Below, piece after piece: positions 19,433-26,563 of a DNA stretch of 64,000 nt (position 1 is the first letter of the stretch; each line of letters opens with the position of its first letter). The position numbers and the translations under genes were made by a program. Location: assembly GCA_900079685.1 (NCBI GenBank), contig LT599019.1:592868-656867 (forward strand). Direction: 5' to 3'. This DNA comes from an uncultured delta proteobacterium (lineage in GTDB: Bacteria > Desulfobacterota > Desulfovibrionia > Desulfovibrionales > Desulfovibrionaceae). Under the pieces are notes generated by a model, which worked only from the letters and a program-made list of their open reading frames with translations, was not told the DNA's origin and searched no databases.

Positions 19433-19893
19433 TGTTGCATACTCCATTCTCAGGAAAACATTCCGGCTATGCCGGAGCCTCGTTCAAGCACCTGGTGGAC
19501 AAAACGACAAAAGCCGCCTTTTGAGGGGCGGCGGCAATCTTCGTTATTCTTGTTTGGAAAGCCAATAGCCAAACCGGCTGTGTCAGCTTTCACCGCGAAT
19601 GCGAAGATCACCAAGCGTTGTCGCCAGCCTGGCCCCGGTCACGAAGACCGGTCAGGTGGTGCGGCGTTACCGGGGATTGCGGTTCCACGCAATACAGCCC
19701 CAAGTATGCTCTACGCCTTACAGCCTTATGCCAAGGCTGGAACGGCAAGACATTTTCACGGCATTGGTAACGCCTGCAAATGTCAAACCTGGTTGGCTTA
19801 TGTACAACCAGGCGCATCAGGACGGGCTCGACCCGCCCTTCCCCTGGCGCGACAGGGGGAAATTCCCACGCCAAGCCATGGAGCCTGACGCGA
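19433..19893 (-). ncRNA. Long structured 5' leader of the S10 operon (candidate regulatory RNA)
   Basis: No ORF is convincing, but on the minus strand many perfect stems can form. Local hairpins include CAGCCTT/AAGGCTG, ATTGCG/CGCAAT and CCGGTC/GACCGG. Two long-range pairings are striking: GGCGTTACC with GGTAACGCC (9 bp, about 100 nt apart) and ATCTTCG with CGAAGAT. The transcript would begin near 19893 from the promoter at 19900-19928 and runs into a terminator at 19503-19532 about 70 nt before rpsJ. It could be an attenuating leader sensed by L4, or a separate small RNA. It does not show tmRNA or RNase P RNA signatures. Confidence 0.5.
19503..19532 (-). terminator. Terminator or attenuator inside the S10 leader
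   Basis: On the minus strand GCCGCC pairs with GGCGGC across an 11-nt loop and is followed by TTTTGTCGTTTT. It stands about 70 nt before the rpsJ start, so it either attenuates the S10 operon or ends a separate upstream RNA. Confidence 0.65.
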
Positions 19894-19899
19894 GAGGGC

Positions 19900-19928
19900 A
19901 AAATACACACACGCCACCGCGCGGTCAA
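19900..19928 (-). promoter_or_regulatory. Sigma-70 promoter of the S10 operon
   Basis: Minus strand TTGACC (19928-19923), 17-nt spacer, TATTTT (19905-19900). A strongly A/T-rich tract resembling an UP element lies immediately upstream (19930-19962). Confidence 0.75.
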
Positions 19929-20358
19929 GCAGTTTTTTATTTTTTTCCGGCAAAATTTTTCCGGGCCGCAATGCCCTCCCCGCCGGATTAGAAATAAACT
20001 TTGCCGATCCCGGAGACTCCGGACGAAAAAGACTGTACAGTGGCACTCCATATAAGAGAGGTGATGCCCGCAAAGCGGCGGCGCCCCAGAAAGCCGCCCC
20101 GGGTTGCCCTCATGGGCGTTGCGACACTGCGATTCAGGATTCTTCTCAAAACGGTGTTTTTTTGGGGAAAAATTCTTTATTTTTGCCGGCGGGATGTTTT
20201 TTTCGCAAAGAAAAAAACAACTGGATATTTCTTTACCTTTTGGGCTATGGTTCATTGCGAAATGGCACACACTCGAAATGCAGCATCAAATTCGGAATGC
20301 TTACTGGTTTAAATCTGGACCAGAGAAACATTAGCCAGTGTCAATGAAGGGAAGGGCA
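19929..20358. other. Intergenic region between the S10 promoter and the MucR-like gene
   Basis: No gene is supported. AT-rich blocks at 19930-19962 and 20150-20250 suggest divergent promoters; no clear -35/-10 pair for the plus-strand gene was found. Confidence 0.4.
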
Positions 20359-20772
20359 ATGGAAGATCATATTGTGATGGCTCTGGAAATTGTAAAAGCC
20401 CAGGCCGGATTTCGCAGCATGACGGAAGAGGAAATCTGCGCCATGGTCCGCAGCGTTTCCGCCGCTATCAAAAAGCTGCTCGCCGACGGCAAGAGTATGG
20501 ATACCCTGCATGTTGAACGCGCATCCGTTGACAGATCCCCGAAAGACAACTCCATCGTCTGCCTGGAATGCCTGAAGCCGTTCAAGATGCTCACCCACAA
20601 ACATATGGCCACGCACGGGTTGACGCCGGAGGAGTACCGCGCCAAATGGGGATACGCCAAGGACGCCCCCCTCGTGTGCAAGGCCCTGCAGCGGCTGCGC
20701 CGCAAAAAGATGAAAGACATAAAACTCTGGGAAAAACGCCGGAAGTCTCCGGCAGGGGTCGTGCCGGCCTGA
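20359..20772 (+). CDS. MucR/Ros family zinc-finger transcriptional regulator
   Basis: 137 residues from ATG 20359, with GAAGGGAAGGG before it. The zinc-finger core CLECLKPFKMLTHKHMATH near residues 70-88 is followed by GLTPEEYRAKWG, which is the hallmark of the Ros/MucR family (a CxxC...HxxxH finger). Family members bind AT-rich DNA as H-NS-like regulators or repress surface polysaccharide genes. Monocistronic, between the S10 promoter region and a terminator. An AT-rich upstream region would suit autoregulation; not shown. Confidence 0.88.
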   Translation: MEDHIVMALEIVKAQAGFRSMTEEEICAMVRSVSAAIKKLLADGKSMDTLHVERASVDRSPKDNSIVCLECLKPFKMLTHKHMATHGLTPEEYRAKWGYAKDAPLVCKALQRLRRKKMKDIKLWEKRRKSPAGVVPA

Positions 20773-20805
20773 TTCCGCCGCCCTCTTGCGTCCCGAGCAT
20801 GAAAC

Positions 20806-20839
20806 TAAAAATCCGCCGGGATCCCCCGGCGGATTTTTA
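20806..20839. terminator. Bidirectional terminator between convergent genes
   Basis: Perfect 13-bp stem, 20807-20819 with 20826-20838, with A and T runs at the outer ends, so it serves the MucR-like gene on plus and the VOC gene on minus. Confidence 0.85.
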
Positions 20840-20848
20840 GCGTGTCTT

Positions 20849-21169
20849 TTACTTCTTTTCCAGCAGCTCTAAAATGGTATCATCTTTTATGATGAACGCC
20901 ATTCTCGACCCGTCCGGGTTGCTCACCGGGCCGAAAATAATCTGGTCCGCTTCCGCGAGGTAGGGTTCCGCGTCATCCACCTGAAACGCGACATGCGGGT
21001 TCTTGTGCATGATCTCAGGGAAAGGGCCGCCCTCCTCGAATTTCAGATACTCGATTTTGTAATCATAGTCGTCCGGGTTGCTCATCCACAATTTCATGGC
21101 GTCCACGTACACCATGCCCGGCTTTTTGTTGGTGACGGGAATGCCCATATGCAAATACTTCGCGCTCAT
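20849..21169 (-). CDS. VOC (glyoxalase/dioxygenase-like) superfamily protein
   Basis: 106 residues from ATG 21169, with GGAGGAGCT just before. HMGIPVTN at the start, HVAFQVDD near residue 60 and the ending MAFIIKDDTILELL give the paired His and Glu positions of the vicinal oxygen chelate fold. VOC proteins include isomerases, epimerases and lyases. Last gene of the dhaL-dhaK-lsrF-like operon (22 bp after the aldolase gene), which suggests it handles a phosphorylated sugar or ketone intermediate. Function not known. Confidence 0.75.
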   Translation of the reverse strand: MSAKYLHMGIPVTNKKPGMVYVDAMKLWMSNPDDYDYKIEYLKFEEGGPFPEIMHKNPHVAFQVDDAEPYLAEADQIIFGPVSNPDGSRMAFIIKDDTILELLEKK

Positions 21170-21191
21170 AGCTCCTCCTGGATGGCTCTTG

Positions 21192-22073
21192 TCACGAGTG
21201 CAGTAACTCCAGATAAAGCGCATGGGCCTCGGCGGCCGAGAATCCTTCATGCACGACCTTGGCCACCGTCCGGCACATGGCTGCCGGCGATTCCGCCTGA
21301 AAGATGTTCCGGCCCATGTCCACCCCGCGTGCGCCCTCGGCAATGGCGCGGGCGCACATGGCGAGCGCCTCGGCCTCCGGCAGCTTCTTGCCCCCGGCGA
21401 TGACGATGGGGACGGGGCAGGCCGCCGCCACGCGCTCGAACCCGTCGCAATAATAACTTTTAACGAGCTGCGCGCCGTTTTCCGCCAAAAGCCGGGTGGC
21501 CAGAAGGAAAAACTTCTCGTCCCGGACCATGTCCTTGCCCACGGCCACCACCCCGAGGGTGGGGATGCCGTAGTCCGTGCCCGCGTCCACGGTGCGGGCC
21601 AGGAGTTCCAGGGAGTTCTTTTCCCCGGGCGCGCCCACGAAGGTTTGCACGGCCATGCAGTCCGCGTGCATGCGAACCGCGTTCCGGATATCGCAGGCAA
21701 TGCCCCCGCCCACGCTCATATCGTCATACAGCACCGAAGCGTCGTAATTGACGCGTAAACACACGGGCTTGCGCGATGCCGGAGACACGCAGGTGCGCAA
21801 AGCGCCCCGGGTTCCCATCAGCACGTCCACATGGGGGATGAGCGGCGGCACGGTGACGTCGAGCCGCTCAAGGCCCGCCGTTGGGCCCATGATATACCCG
21901 TGGTCAAAGGCCAGCATCACGGTGTTGCCGGAAACCGGGTTGAACATGCGGGCCAGTCTGCTCTTCATGCCCCAGTCGCAATGGGACGCACCTTTGACGA
22001 AAAACGCCTCGTCGTCCCGCGCCACACCCAGGTGGTAGTTTTTGGCAAGCTTGTTGCCTTGGGTATCTGCCAT
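21192..22073 (-). CDS. LsrF-like 3-hydroxy-5-phosphonooxypentane-2,4-dione thiolase / class I aldolase
   Basis: 293 residues, close in length to E. coli LsrF and sharing long blocks: DWGMKSRLARMFNP, TVMLAFDHGYIMGPTAGLER, VGKDMVRD, PVPIVIAGGKKLPEAEAL and GVDMGRNIF. Lys205 in GAQLVKSYY is placed as the Schiff-base Lys of the family. LsrF transfers an acetyl group from phospho-AI-2 isomer to CoA, giving acetyl-CoA and dihydroxyacetone phosphate. Here it follows DhaK and precedes a VOC protein under a SorC/LsrR-type regulator, but lsrK, lsrG and lsr transporter genes are absent nearby. The substrate may be AI-2-like or another ketose phosphate. Confidence 0.85.
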   Translation of the reverse strand: MADTQGNKLAKNYHLGVARDDEAFFVKGASHCDWGMKSRLARMFNPVSGNTVMLAFDHGYIMGPTAGLERLDVTVPPLIPHVDVLMGTRGALRTCVSPASRKPVCLRVNYDASVLYDDMSVGGGIACDIRNAVRMHADCMAVQTFVGAPGEKNSLELLARTVDAGTDYGIPTLGVVAVGKDMVRDEKFFLLATRLLAENGAQLVKSYYCDGFERVAAACPVPIVIAGGKKLPEAEALAMCARAIAEGARGVDMGRNIFQAESPAAMCRTVAKVVHEGFSAAEAHALYLELLHS

Positions 22074-22137
22074 GATCCATCCTTGGTTGCGTCATTACGG
22101 GATGCCTCCGAAGACCAGAGGCATGCTCTTTCCGCGT

Positions 22138-23136
22138 TTACCTCTTGAAATACGGCGTATTGCAGGGCGCGTTCCACAGCCGCAGGAGTTCGTCATCCAT
22201 GCGGGCCATGAACATCTGGAACCCGGCCTGTTCCTGAACCGTCAACAGTTCGCCGACGTAATTGGCGACGATCGTGACGCCCTTTGCCTTGAGCAGCTGC
22301 TCGCAGCGCCGGTACAGGATGAACAGTTCCATCAGCGTGGTGGCGCCGGTTCCGTTCAGGATCAGCATCACCTTTTCGCCGTTCGTGATGGCAAGATCGG
22401 CGAGAAGCCCGTTAATCATGATTTCCGCGGTCTCGTCCGCCGTTTTCATGGACTGGCGCCCGCCGCCGCCCTCGCCGTGCTGGCCCATGCCGATTTCCAT
22501 CTCGTCCTCGCCGAGATCCGCCAGCATGGACCCTGTGGACGGATGGGTGGCGCCGCGCACGGCAACGGCCAGAGTAGCCATGTTGTCGGCAAACCGCTGG
22601 GCGACGGCCGCGACGTCTTCGAGGGATCTGCCCTCGGCAGCGGCGGCGCCGGCTATCTTGTAGGTGGGAATGCAGCCCACGAGGCCCCGGCGGTCATCCG
22701 CATTGTCCCGCGTGGCGTTGGAAACGTCCTCCTGGGTAACGATCTTGACGACCTTAAGGTTTTGCTTTGCCGCTTCCTTCATGGTCAGGTTGCCTGTCAG
22801 CATATCCCCGGCGTGGTTGAGCACGATGTACAAAACGCCCTTGCCCTTGTCCGCCAGCTTGATGGCGTCGACGCAGGCCTGGGGGCCGGGAGCGGCGAAA
22901 ATGTCGCCCACGACCGAGACGTCCACCATGCCTTCACCCACAAACCCGCTGATGGCGGGCTCGTGCCCGGCCCCGCCCTGCGTGACGATGGTGACTCTTT
23001 TGGCGTCTTTGAGCTTGTTGTTCACCACCATCCTGTCGGGCACCAGGGATACGGTATCGCGGTTTGCCGCCACGAACCCTTCCAGAAGTTCGACTGTCAG
23101 GTTCTCGGGCGCATTGATAAATTTCTTCATTTTCAT
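22138..23136 (-). CDS. dhaK: Dihydroxyacetone kinase subunit DhaK
   Basis: 332 residues from ATG 23136 (MKMKKFINAPENLTVELLEG), with GAGGAGG upstream; the frame is open further upstream into dhaL but that is not supported. TQGGAGHEPAISGF holds the capping His, and GMGQHGEGGGG the His that binds the ketone as a hemiaminal. DhaK carries substrate; phosphate comes through DhaL. No DhaM/PTS gene is adjacent, so either an ATP-dependent pair or a phosphotransferase encoded elsewhere. The GEGGGG loop departs from the more usual GEPG, which may reflect a different ketose substrate. Confidence 0.9.
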   Translation of the reverse strand: MKMKKFINAPENLTVELLEGFVAANRDTVSLVPDRMVVNNKLKDAKRVTIVTQGGAGHEPAISGFVGEGMVDVSVVGDIFAAPGPQACVDAIKLADKGKGVLYIVLNHAGDMLTGNLTMKEAAKQNLKVVKIVTQEDVSNATRDNADDRRGLVGCIPTYKIAGAAAAEGRSLEDVAAVAQRFADNMATLAVAVRGATHPSTGSMLADLGEDEMEIGMGQHGEGGGGRQSMKTADETAEIMINGLLADLAITNGEKVMLILNGTGATTLMELFILYRRCEQLLKAKGVTIVANYVGELLTVQEQAGFQMFMARMDDELLRLWNAPCNTPYFKR

Positions 23137-23290
23137 CCGGGCATCCTCCTCGCCGTTGTTTGCGATGATTGTATGAAAGAACGTCTCCGTCCGGAAAGCC
23201 CCTGGCCCGTGCGGACAAAAGACAAGACAGCCCTGATCCCGCGCCGCGCCACGCGGCCGGGAACCGTCACCATGCAGGCGGCCTCCCGTT

Positions 23291-23914
23291 TCACGCGGAA
23301 AATCCTTCGGACAGGCCCTGGAAGAACAGGGCCGTGCTGCACGCGCCCGCATCCCGTGTTCCCAAAGTTTTGTCGCCGTAGCTCCTGGCCCGGCCGAACC
23401 TGGAAACAAGCCCCTCGGTGGCCTCGGCGCCGGCCGCCGCGGCGCGGGCGGCGGCGGCCAGTATCAGCCCGAAATCGTCCTCCGCCGCCACGGCGGCGTC
23501 CACAGCCGGGATAAGGGCGTCCATCATGGTCTTGTCGCCGGTCCTGGCCTTGGTTATGGCAAAAAGCCCGTCCCGGCTCTCGCGCAACATGGCCTTGAGC
23601 ATGGTGGCGTCAATCGCCGCCGCGCCGTCCAGCGGCCCGGCAAGGGAGCCGATGAGCGTCCCGTACAGGGGGCCCGCGCTGCCGCCGCCGATGGCCATGA
23701 TACCGTCGCCCAGCGCGGCGAGGAACTCCCCGACGGGTTGCCCGTCCCAACCGGCGACGCTGGAGTCGATCAGGTTGGCTATTTTGCCGATGGTCACGCC
23801 ATGGTCTCCGTCGCCGAAACGGGAATCGATATCGCTGAGCAACGCCTGGTGCTCACGCCACAGCGCTGCCGCGCGAAGCAGCATTGCCGCCAGTTGTGGC
23901 TTGGATAGTAACAT
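23291..23914 (-). CDS. dhaL: Dihydroxyacetone kinase subunit DhaL
   Basis: 207 residues from ATG 23914, with AGGAGAG at good spacing. DSRFGDGDHGVTI near residue 30 provides the Asp residues for the two Mg ions and the nucleotide. GGGSAGPLYGT, TGDKTMMDAL and the ending SYGDKTLGTRDAGACS are typical of DhaL. A promoter at 23952-23982 and operator-like palindromes lie upstream, so dhaL opens an operon dhaL-dhaK-lsrF-like-VOC. A 154-bp gap lies before dhaK. Confidence 0.92.
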   Translation of the reverse strand: MLLSKPQLAAMLLRAAALWREHQALLSDIDSRFGDGDHGVTIGKIANLIDSSVAGWDGQPVGEFLAALGDGIMAIGGGSAGPLYGTLIGSLAGPLDGAAAIDATMLKAMLRESRDGLFAITKARTGDKTMMDALIPAVDAAVAAEDDFGLILAAAARAAAAGAEATEGLVSRFGRARSYGDKTLGTRDAGACSTALFFQGLSEGFSA

Positions 23915-23951
23915 ATGTAACTCTCCTGAAAAAAATCCTGCCATATGTCAC

Positions 23952-23982
23952 GGTATATGCGTGAGGAAAGATTCGCTGTCAA
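23952..23982 (-). promoter_or_regulatory. Promoter of the dhaL-dhaK-lsrF-like-VOC operon
   Basis: Minus strand TTGACA at 23982-23977, then CATATA at a 17-nt spacing (or TATACC at 19 nt). A perfect 5-bp inverted repeat TTGCA-n6-TGCAA lies just upstream at 23995-24010 and could be an activator or repressor site. Confidence 0.6.
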
Positions 23983-24041
23983 TCGTGAAAATCATTGCAA
24001 AAATATGCAATAATTCTCAAGGCAAGAGAGCATTCAAGGTG

Positions 24042-24055
24042 GTTACAAATGTAAC
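24042..24055. promoter_or_regulatory. Palindromic operator candidate for the SorC-type regulator
   Basis: GTTACAAATGTAAC, a perfect 5-bp inverted repeat around AAAT, lies between the regulator gene and dhaL. The same ACAAATGTAAC core recurs upstream of the regulator gene at 25045-25056 and, inverted, at 25013-25021. Confidence 0.5.
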
Positions 24056-24064
24056 GGGAGGAAT

Positions 24065-25003
24065 TCACGCGTCGGCAATACGCATGGCCTTGTCCAGCAT
24101 GTCGCCGGTTGCGATAAGGTGCGTCAGGAGGCCCGTGCGCAGAGCGCCCGCCAGGGACTTGGGGCTGCAATTGGCCGAGCATACGCCGACCACATGGCGG
24201 CTTCTGGCCAGGGAGGACAGGGGGATCTGAATGGCATAATCCTTGTCGGAGTGTATAATTTCTCCGTCAACGGTGTAATAATAGGCGATAAGGCGCCCCA
24301 CGGCCTGCCGTTCGGCAAGGAGCTTGCCGTACCGGGCGACGGAGGCGAAGTCCGGGCTGGACGGGTGATTGCCGATATTGACGAGCGCGATATCGAGCAT
24401 GTCCCATTGCCGACTGACAGTCTTGTAATTTTCCGTCTGGCGGAGAAGGTCCATTTCCTGGCGGGTTTCGGCAAAAGCCGGGGTATGCAGATAATGGGGG
24501 GAGGCCAGGGTGTGGTGGGCCACGATCCGGACGTTCTCATTGGAGTGGTAGTACCGGATGGACACGCCGCTGTTGCCCACCATGGGGCAGATGTCGGTGA
24601 TAACGCCTCGCTCCGGGGTTCTGGTTTCCAGAATCCGGACAAGCGCGCCGATGACGTGCCCCCAGCCCAGCCCGACGCGGCCGCCGCCCTGGGCGCGGAT
24701 ATAGTCCAACGCCGCCTGGGCCAGCACCTGGTTGGTCCGGCTGTCGTCCCCGGCCGGGGAAAGAAGTGTGCCGTCGCGCAGCCCGAAAAGGTTCTTGGCC
24801 TGTGCCAGCAGGAGATTGTCTTTTTCCTGGGGCGAATGGATGCGGATCTCCACGATGCCCGCTTCCCGCGCCTCGCGCAGCAACCGGCTGATCAAAGGGC
24901 GCGAAACCTTCAGCTCGCGGGCGATTTCGTCCTGTGTCCGCCCCTGCTCATAGTAAAGGCGGGCTATGGCTTCCAACCGTTTGGCTTTTTCCGGCGTCGG
25001 CAT
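24065..25003 (-). CDS. SorC/DeoR-type sugar-responsive transcriptional regulator (LsrR-like)
   Basis: 312 residues. N-terminal helix-turn-helix, YYEQGRTQDEIARELKVSRPLISRLLREA, near residues 17-46, then a SorC sugar-phosphate-binding domain with GLGWGHVIGALV near 112, and an ending with a CSANCSPKSLAGALRTG segment. AAGGAG is well placed before the ATG. LsrR belongs to the same family and senses phospho-AI-2. Here the gene stands directly upstream of dhaL-dhaK-lsrF-like-VOC and probably controls them and itself; palindromic candidates flank the gene on both sides. Confidence 0.9.
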   Translation of the reverse strand: MPTPEKAKRLEAIARLYYEQGRTQDEIARELKVSRPLISRLLREAREAGIVEIRIHSPQEKDNLLLAQAKNLFGLRDGTLLSPAGDDSRTNQVLAQAALDYIRAQGGGRVGLGWGHVIGALVRILETRTPERGVITDICPMVGNSGVSIRYYHSNENVRIVAHHTLASPHYLHTPAFAETRQEMDLLRQTENYKTVSRQWDMLDIALVNIGNHPSSPDFASVARYGKLLAERQAVGRLIAYYYTVDGEIIHSDKDYAIQIPLSSLARSRHVVGVCSANCSPKSLAGALRTGLLTHLIATGDMLDKAMRIADA

Positions 25004-25012
25004 CGAAACTCC

Positions 25013-25056
25013 TTACATTTGCCATGGCAGTGCATCCTAATAATAACAAATGTAAC
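25013..25056 (-). promoter_or_regulatory. Paired inverted operator-like motifs upstream of the SorC-type gene
   Basis: TTACATTTG at 25013-25021 faces ACAAATGTAAC at 25046-25056, the same half-sites as in the 24042-24055 palindrome. They lie 10 to 53 bp before the regulator start, as expected for autoregulation. Confidence 0.45.
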
Positions 25057-25140
25057 CGGACCAGGGCAAGACGGGCAAGGGCCGTGCGGAGCAGCCCCAT
25101 GCGGTGACCCGCACGGCCCTTTCTCCCGCGCGGCATACGG

Positions 25141-25172
25141 AAAAAGCCCGCCGAAAATTCGGCGGGCTTTTC
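25141..25172 (-). terminator. Original chromosomal terminator of tRNA-Leu
   Basis: GCCCGCCGAA pairs with TTCGGCGGGC and is followed on the minus strand by TTTTT. It follows the 3' end of the tRNA-Leu half at 25178 and lacks the element-type AGCTCCC hairpin, so it is the host terminator. Confidence 0.8.
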
Positions 25173-25177
25173 AAATG

Positions 25178-25232
25178 TGGTGCGCTAGGTGGGACTCGAA
25201 CCCACACAGCCTTGCGGCCACAAGGCCCTCAA
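25178..25232 (-). repeat. Chromosomal 3' half of tRNA-Leu(GAG), attR side
   Basis: From the anticodon loop core TTGAGGG (25232-25226) to the CCA end at 25178. Its anticodon stem strand CCTTG pairs perfectly with CAAGG in the 5' half at 29533-29571, so these two are the halves of the original gene. The sequence before the core (GTTTGCACACTACC) is not tRNA and belongs to the element. Confidence 0.8.
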
Positions 25233-25562
25233 GGTAGTGTGCAAACTTTTTTAAAAAAATAAAGCTCCCCAATAGGGAGCTAAATTTTGGTGCGCTAGGT
25301 GGGACTCGAACCCACACAGCCTTGCGGCCATAAGGCCCTCAAGGTAGTGTGCAAACTTTTTTAAAAAAATAAAGCTCCCCAATAGGGAGCTAAATTTTGG
25401 TGCGCTAGGTGGGACTCGAACCCACACAGCCTTGCGGCCATAAGGCCCTCAAGGTAGTGTGCAAACTTTTTTAAAAAAATAAAGCTCCCCAATAGGGAGC
25501 TAAATTTTGGTGCGCTAGGTGGGACTCGAACCCACACAGCCTTGCGGCCATAATGCCCTCAA
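25233..25562 (-). repeat. Three 110-bp tandem units, each an att core plus tRNA-Leu 3' half plus terminator
   Basis: Cores TTGAGGG lie at 25226, 25336, 25446 and 25556, exactly 110 bp apart. Each unit reads, on the minus strand, core, tRNA 3' half ending in CCA, a hairpin AGCTCCC/GGGAGCT with TTTATTTTTTT (terminators at 25251-25281, 25361-25391 and 25471-25501), then GTTTGCACACTACC. The two middle 3' halves (25288-25342 and 25398-25452) carry CCTTA in the anticodon stem. Confidence 0.85.
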
Positions 25563-25594
25563 CCTTACGTGTCTACCAATTCCACCACCAGCGC
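25508..25594 (-). tRNA. tRNA-Leu(GAG), complete copy carried by the inserted element
   Basis: 87 nt including encoded CCA. The acceptor stem GCGCTGG pairs with CTAGCGC, D-loop TGGTAGACACG, anticodon loop TTGAGGG with anticodon GAG, a long variable arm and a GGTTCGAGTCC T-arm. The anticodon stem is TAAGG/CATTA with one G-A mismatch at 30-40. Because the chromosomal copy is split, this copy is probably the working gene unless another isoacceptor covers its codons. A promoter lies at 25606-25633 and an AGCTCCC hairpin terminator follows. Confidence 0.85.
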
Positions 25595-25605
25595 GTGTCA
25601 GAGTG

Positions 25606-25633
25606 GTATAAAGTGAGCCTTGAAGTTTTGCAA
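25606..25633 (-). promoter_or_regulatory. Promoter of the element-borne tRNA-Leu
   Basis: Minus strand TTGCAA (25633-25628), 16-nt spacer, TTATAC (25611-25606), ending 12 bp before the tRNA 5' end; an A/T tract lies directly upstream. Confidence 0.6.
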
Positions 25634-25702
25634 CTAAAAAATAAAAAAAAATTGCAGGCCGTGCAATCGATTGCCTAGCGATTGCACAGCCTGTTTTTCT
25701 TA

Positions 25703-26563
25703 CTACTGCAATGGCATTTCAGGATCACCCCTCTGTACGATTACATCCGGGGGCGGGGCTATGGCGAAACCATCCTCACTCGCATCAGGGGGTGTCGGCA
25801 TAGGTTTGGCCCTCCGAATGATGATATCCGGTGTCTCTGTGTGGGCTTCACCCTCCTCAACGACAACCAGGGGCGCGGGGAGGGGAACGCTCCCGCCTCT
25901 GTACTCTGTCATGCCAGCCATACGCGCCACCCGCGCCCTTTCCATTTCCTTGGCCCGCTTCATGGCGTCGATGCCCTGCATAAGCTGGCCGGGGGCAAGG
26001 TGGGCGTAGCGCATGGTTACGCGCATGTCTTTGTGGCCCATCCAGCGCATTACGTCCGGCAGCGGCATGCCGCCACGGACAAGACGCGAGCAGGCGGTGT
26101 GGCGGCAGGAGTGGCCGGTAAAGCCCCTGTCTTCCGAGAGGCCCATAATGGCGCGTATCAAGTCCCAACCGTTGCGGAACCAGTCTTTGCTCCCCATAGG
26201 CCATAGCGGACCTGTGGGGTAATTCAAGATGCGATCCCGCATTCTTTCCATGACCCGCACGGACATAGGCACGGAACGGGCAGTGCCGTTTTTGGATTTC
26301 CAGATGTGGATATGCCCGGATTCAAAGTTTACAGCCTTCGCATCCACTCGCCAGAGCTCGCTCATACGCAGGCCCGTGTCGATAAGCACCTCAAAGGCGT
26401 CCCGGTGGTCGAGCTTGCCGACATGCTCAAAGAGCTCACTGACGCGGTTTTCCTCTTCCTCGGCGATCTCCCGCCTGATGCTCACGTCAGAGACTTTCCT
26501 GCGGGGCATCTTGACGATGTTGCCCTCTAATTGATTATATTCTTTCGCTATTTCCAGCATCAT
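25703..26563 (-). CDS. Tyrosine recombinase/integrase, 5'-truncated
   Basis: 286 residues with a complete catalytic domain: Arg in DTGLRMSELW, Lys in WKSKNGTAR, HSCRHTAC with the His-x-x-Arg pair, and MGHKDMRVTMRYAHL with the last His and the nucleophile Tyr. The first Met (MMLEIAKEYN) falls inside the core-binding domain: the same frame continues upstream without a start codon to a TAA at about 26687 and reads STINKKLSCIN, a typical core-binding helix. The arm-binding domain is missing, and there is no ribosome-binding site, so it is probably inactive. A Pro/Glu-rich tail of about 65 residues follows the Tyr. Confidence 0.82.
   Translation of the reverse strand: MMLEIAKEYNQLEGNIVKMPRRKVSDVSIRREIAEEEENRVSELFEHVGKLDHRDAFEVLIDTGLRMSELWRVDAKAVNFESGHIHIWKSKNGTARSVPMSVRVMERMRDRILNYPTGPLWPMGSKDWFRNGWDLIRAIMGLSEDRGFTGHSCRHTACSRLVRGGMPLPDVMRWMGHKDMRVTMRYAHLAPGQLMQGIDAMKRAKEMERARVARMAGMTEYRGGSVPLPAPLVVVEEGEAHTETPDIIIRRAKPMPTPPDASEDGFAIAPPPDVIVQRGDPEMPLQ

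Noticed and set aside
19433-19893. tmRNA or RNase P RNA in the structured region upstream of rpsJ
   Set aside because: No tag-peptide reading frame, no tRNA-like ends and none of the conserved RNase P core sequences on either strand; a leader RNA fits better.
25178-25594. CRISPR-like array of direct repeats
   Set aside because: The repeated units are tRNA-Leu 3' halves with terminators and the period is made of one continuous 110-bp unit, with no variable spacers and no cas genes.
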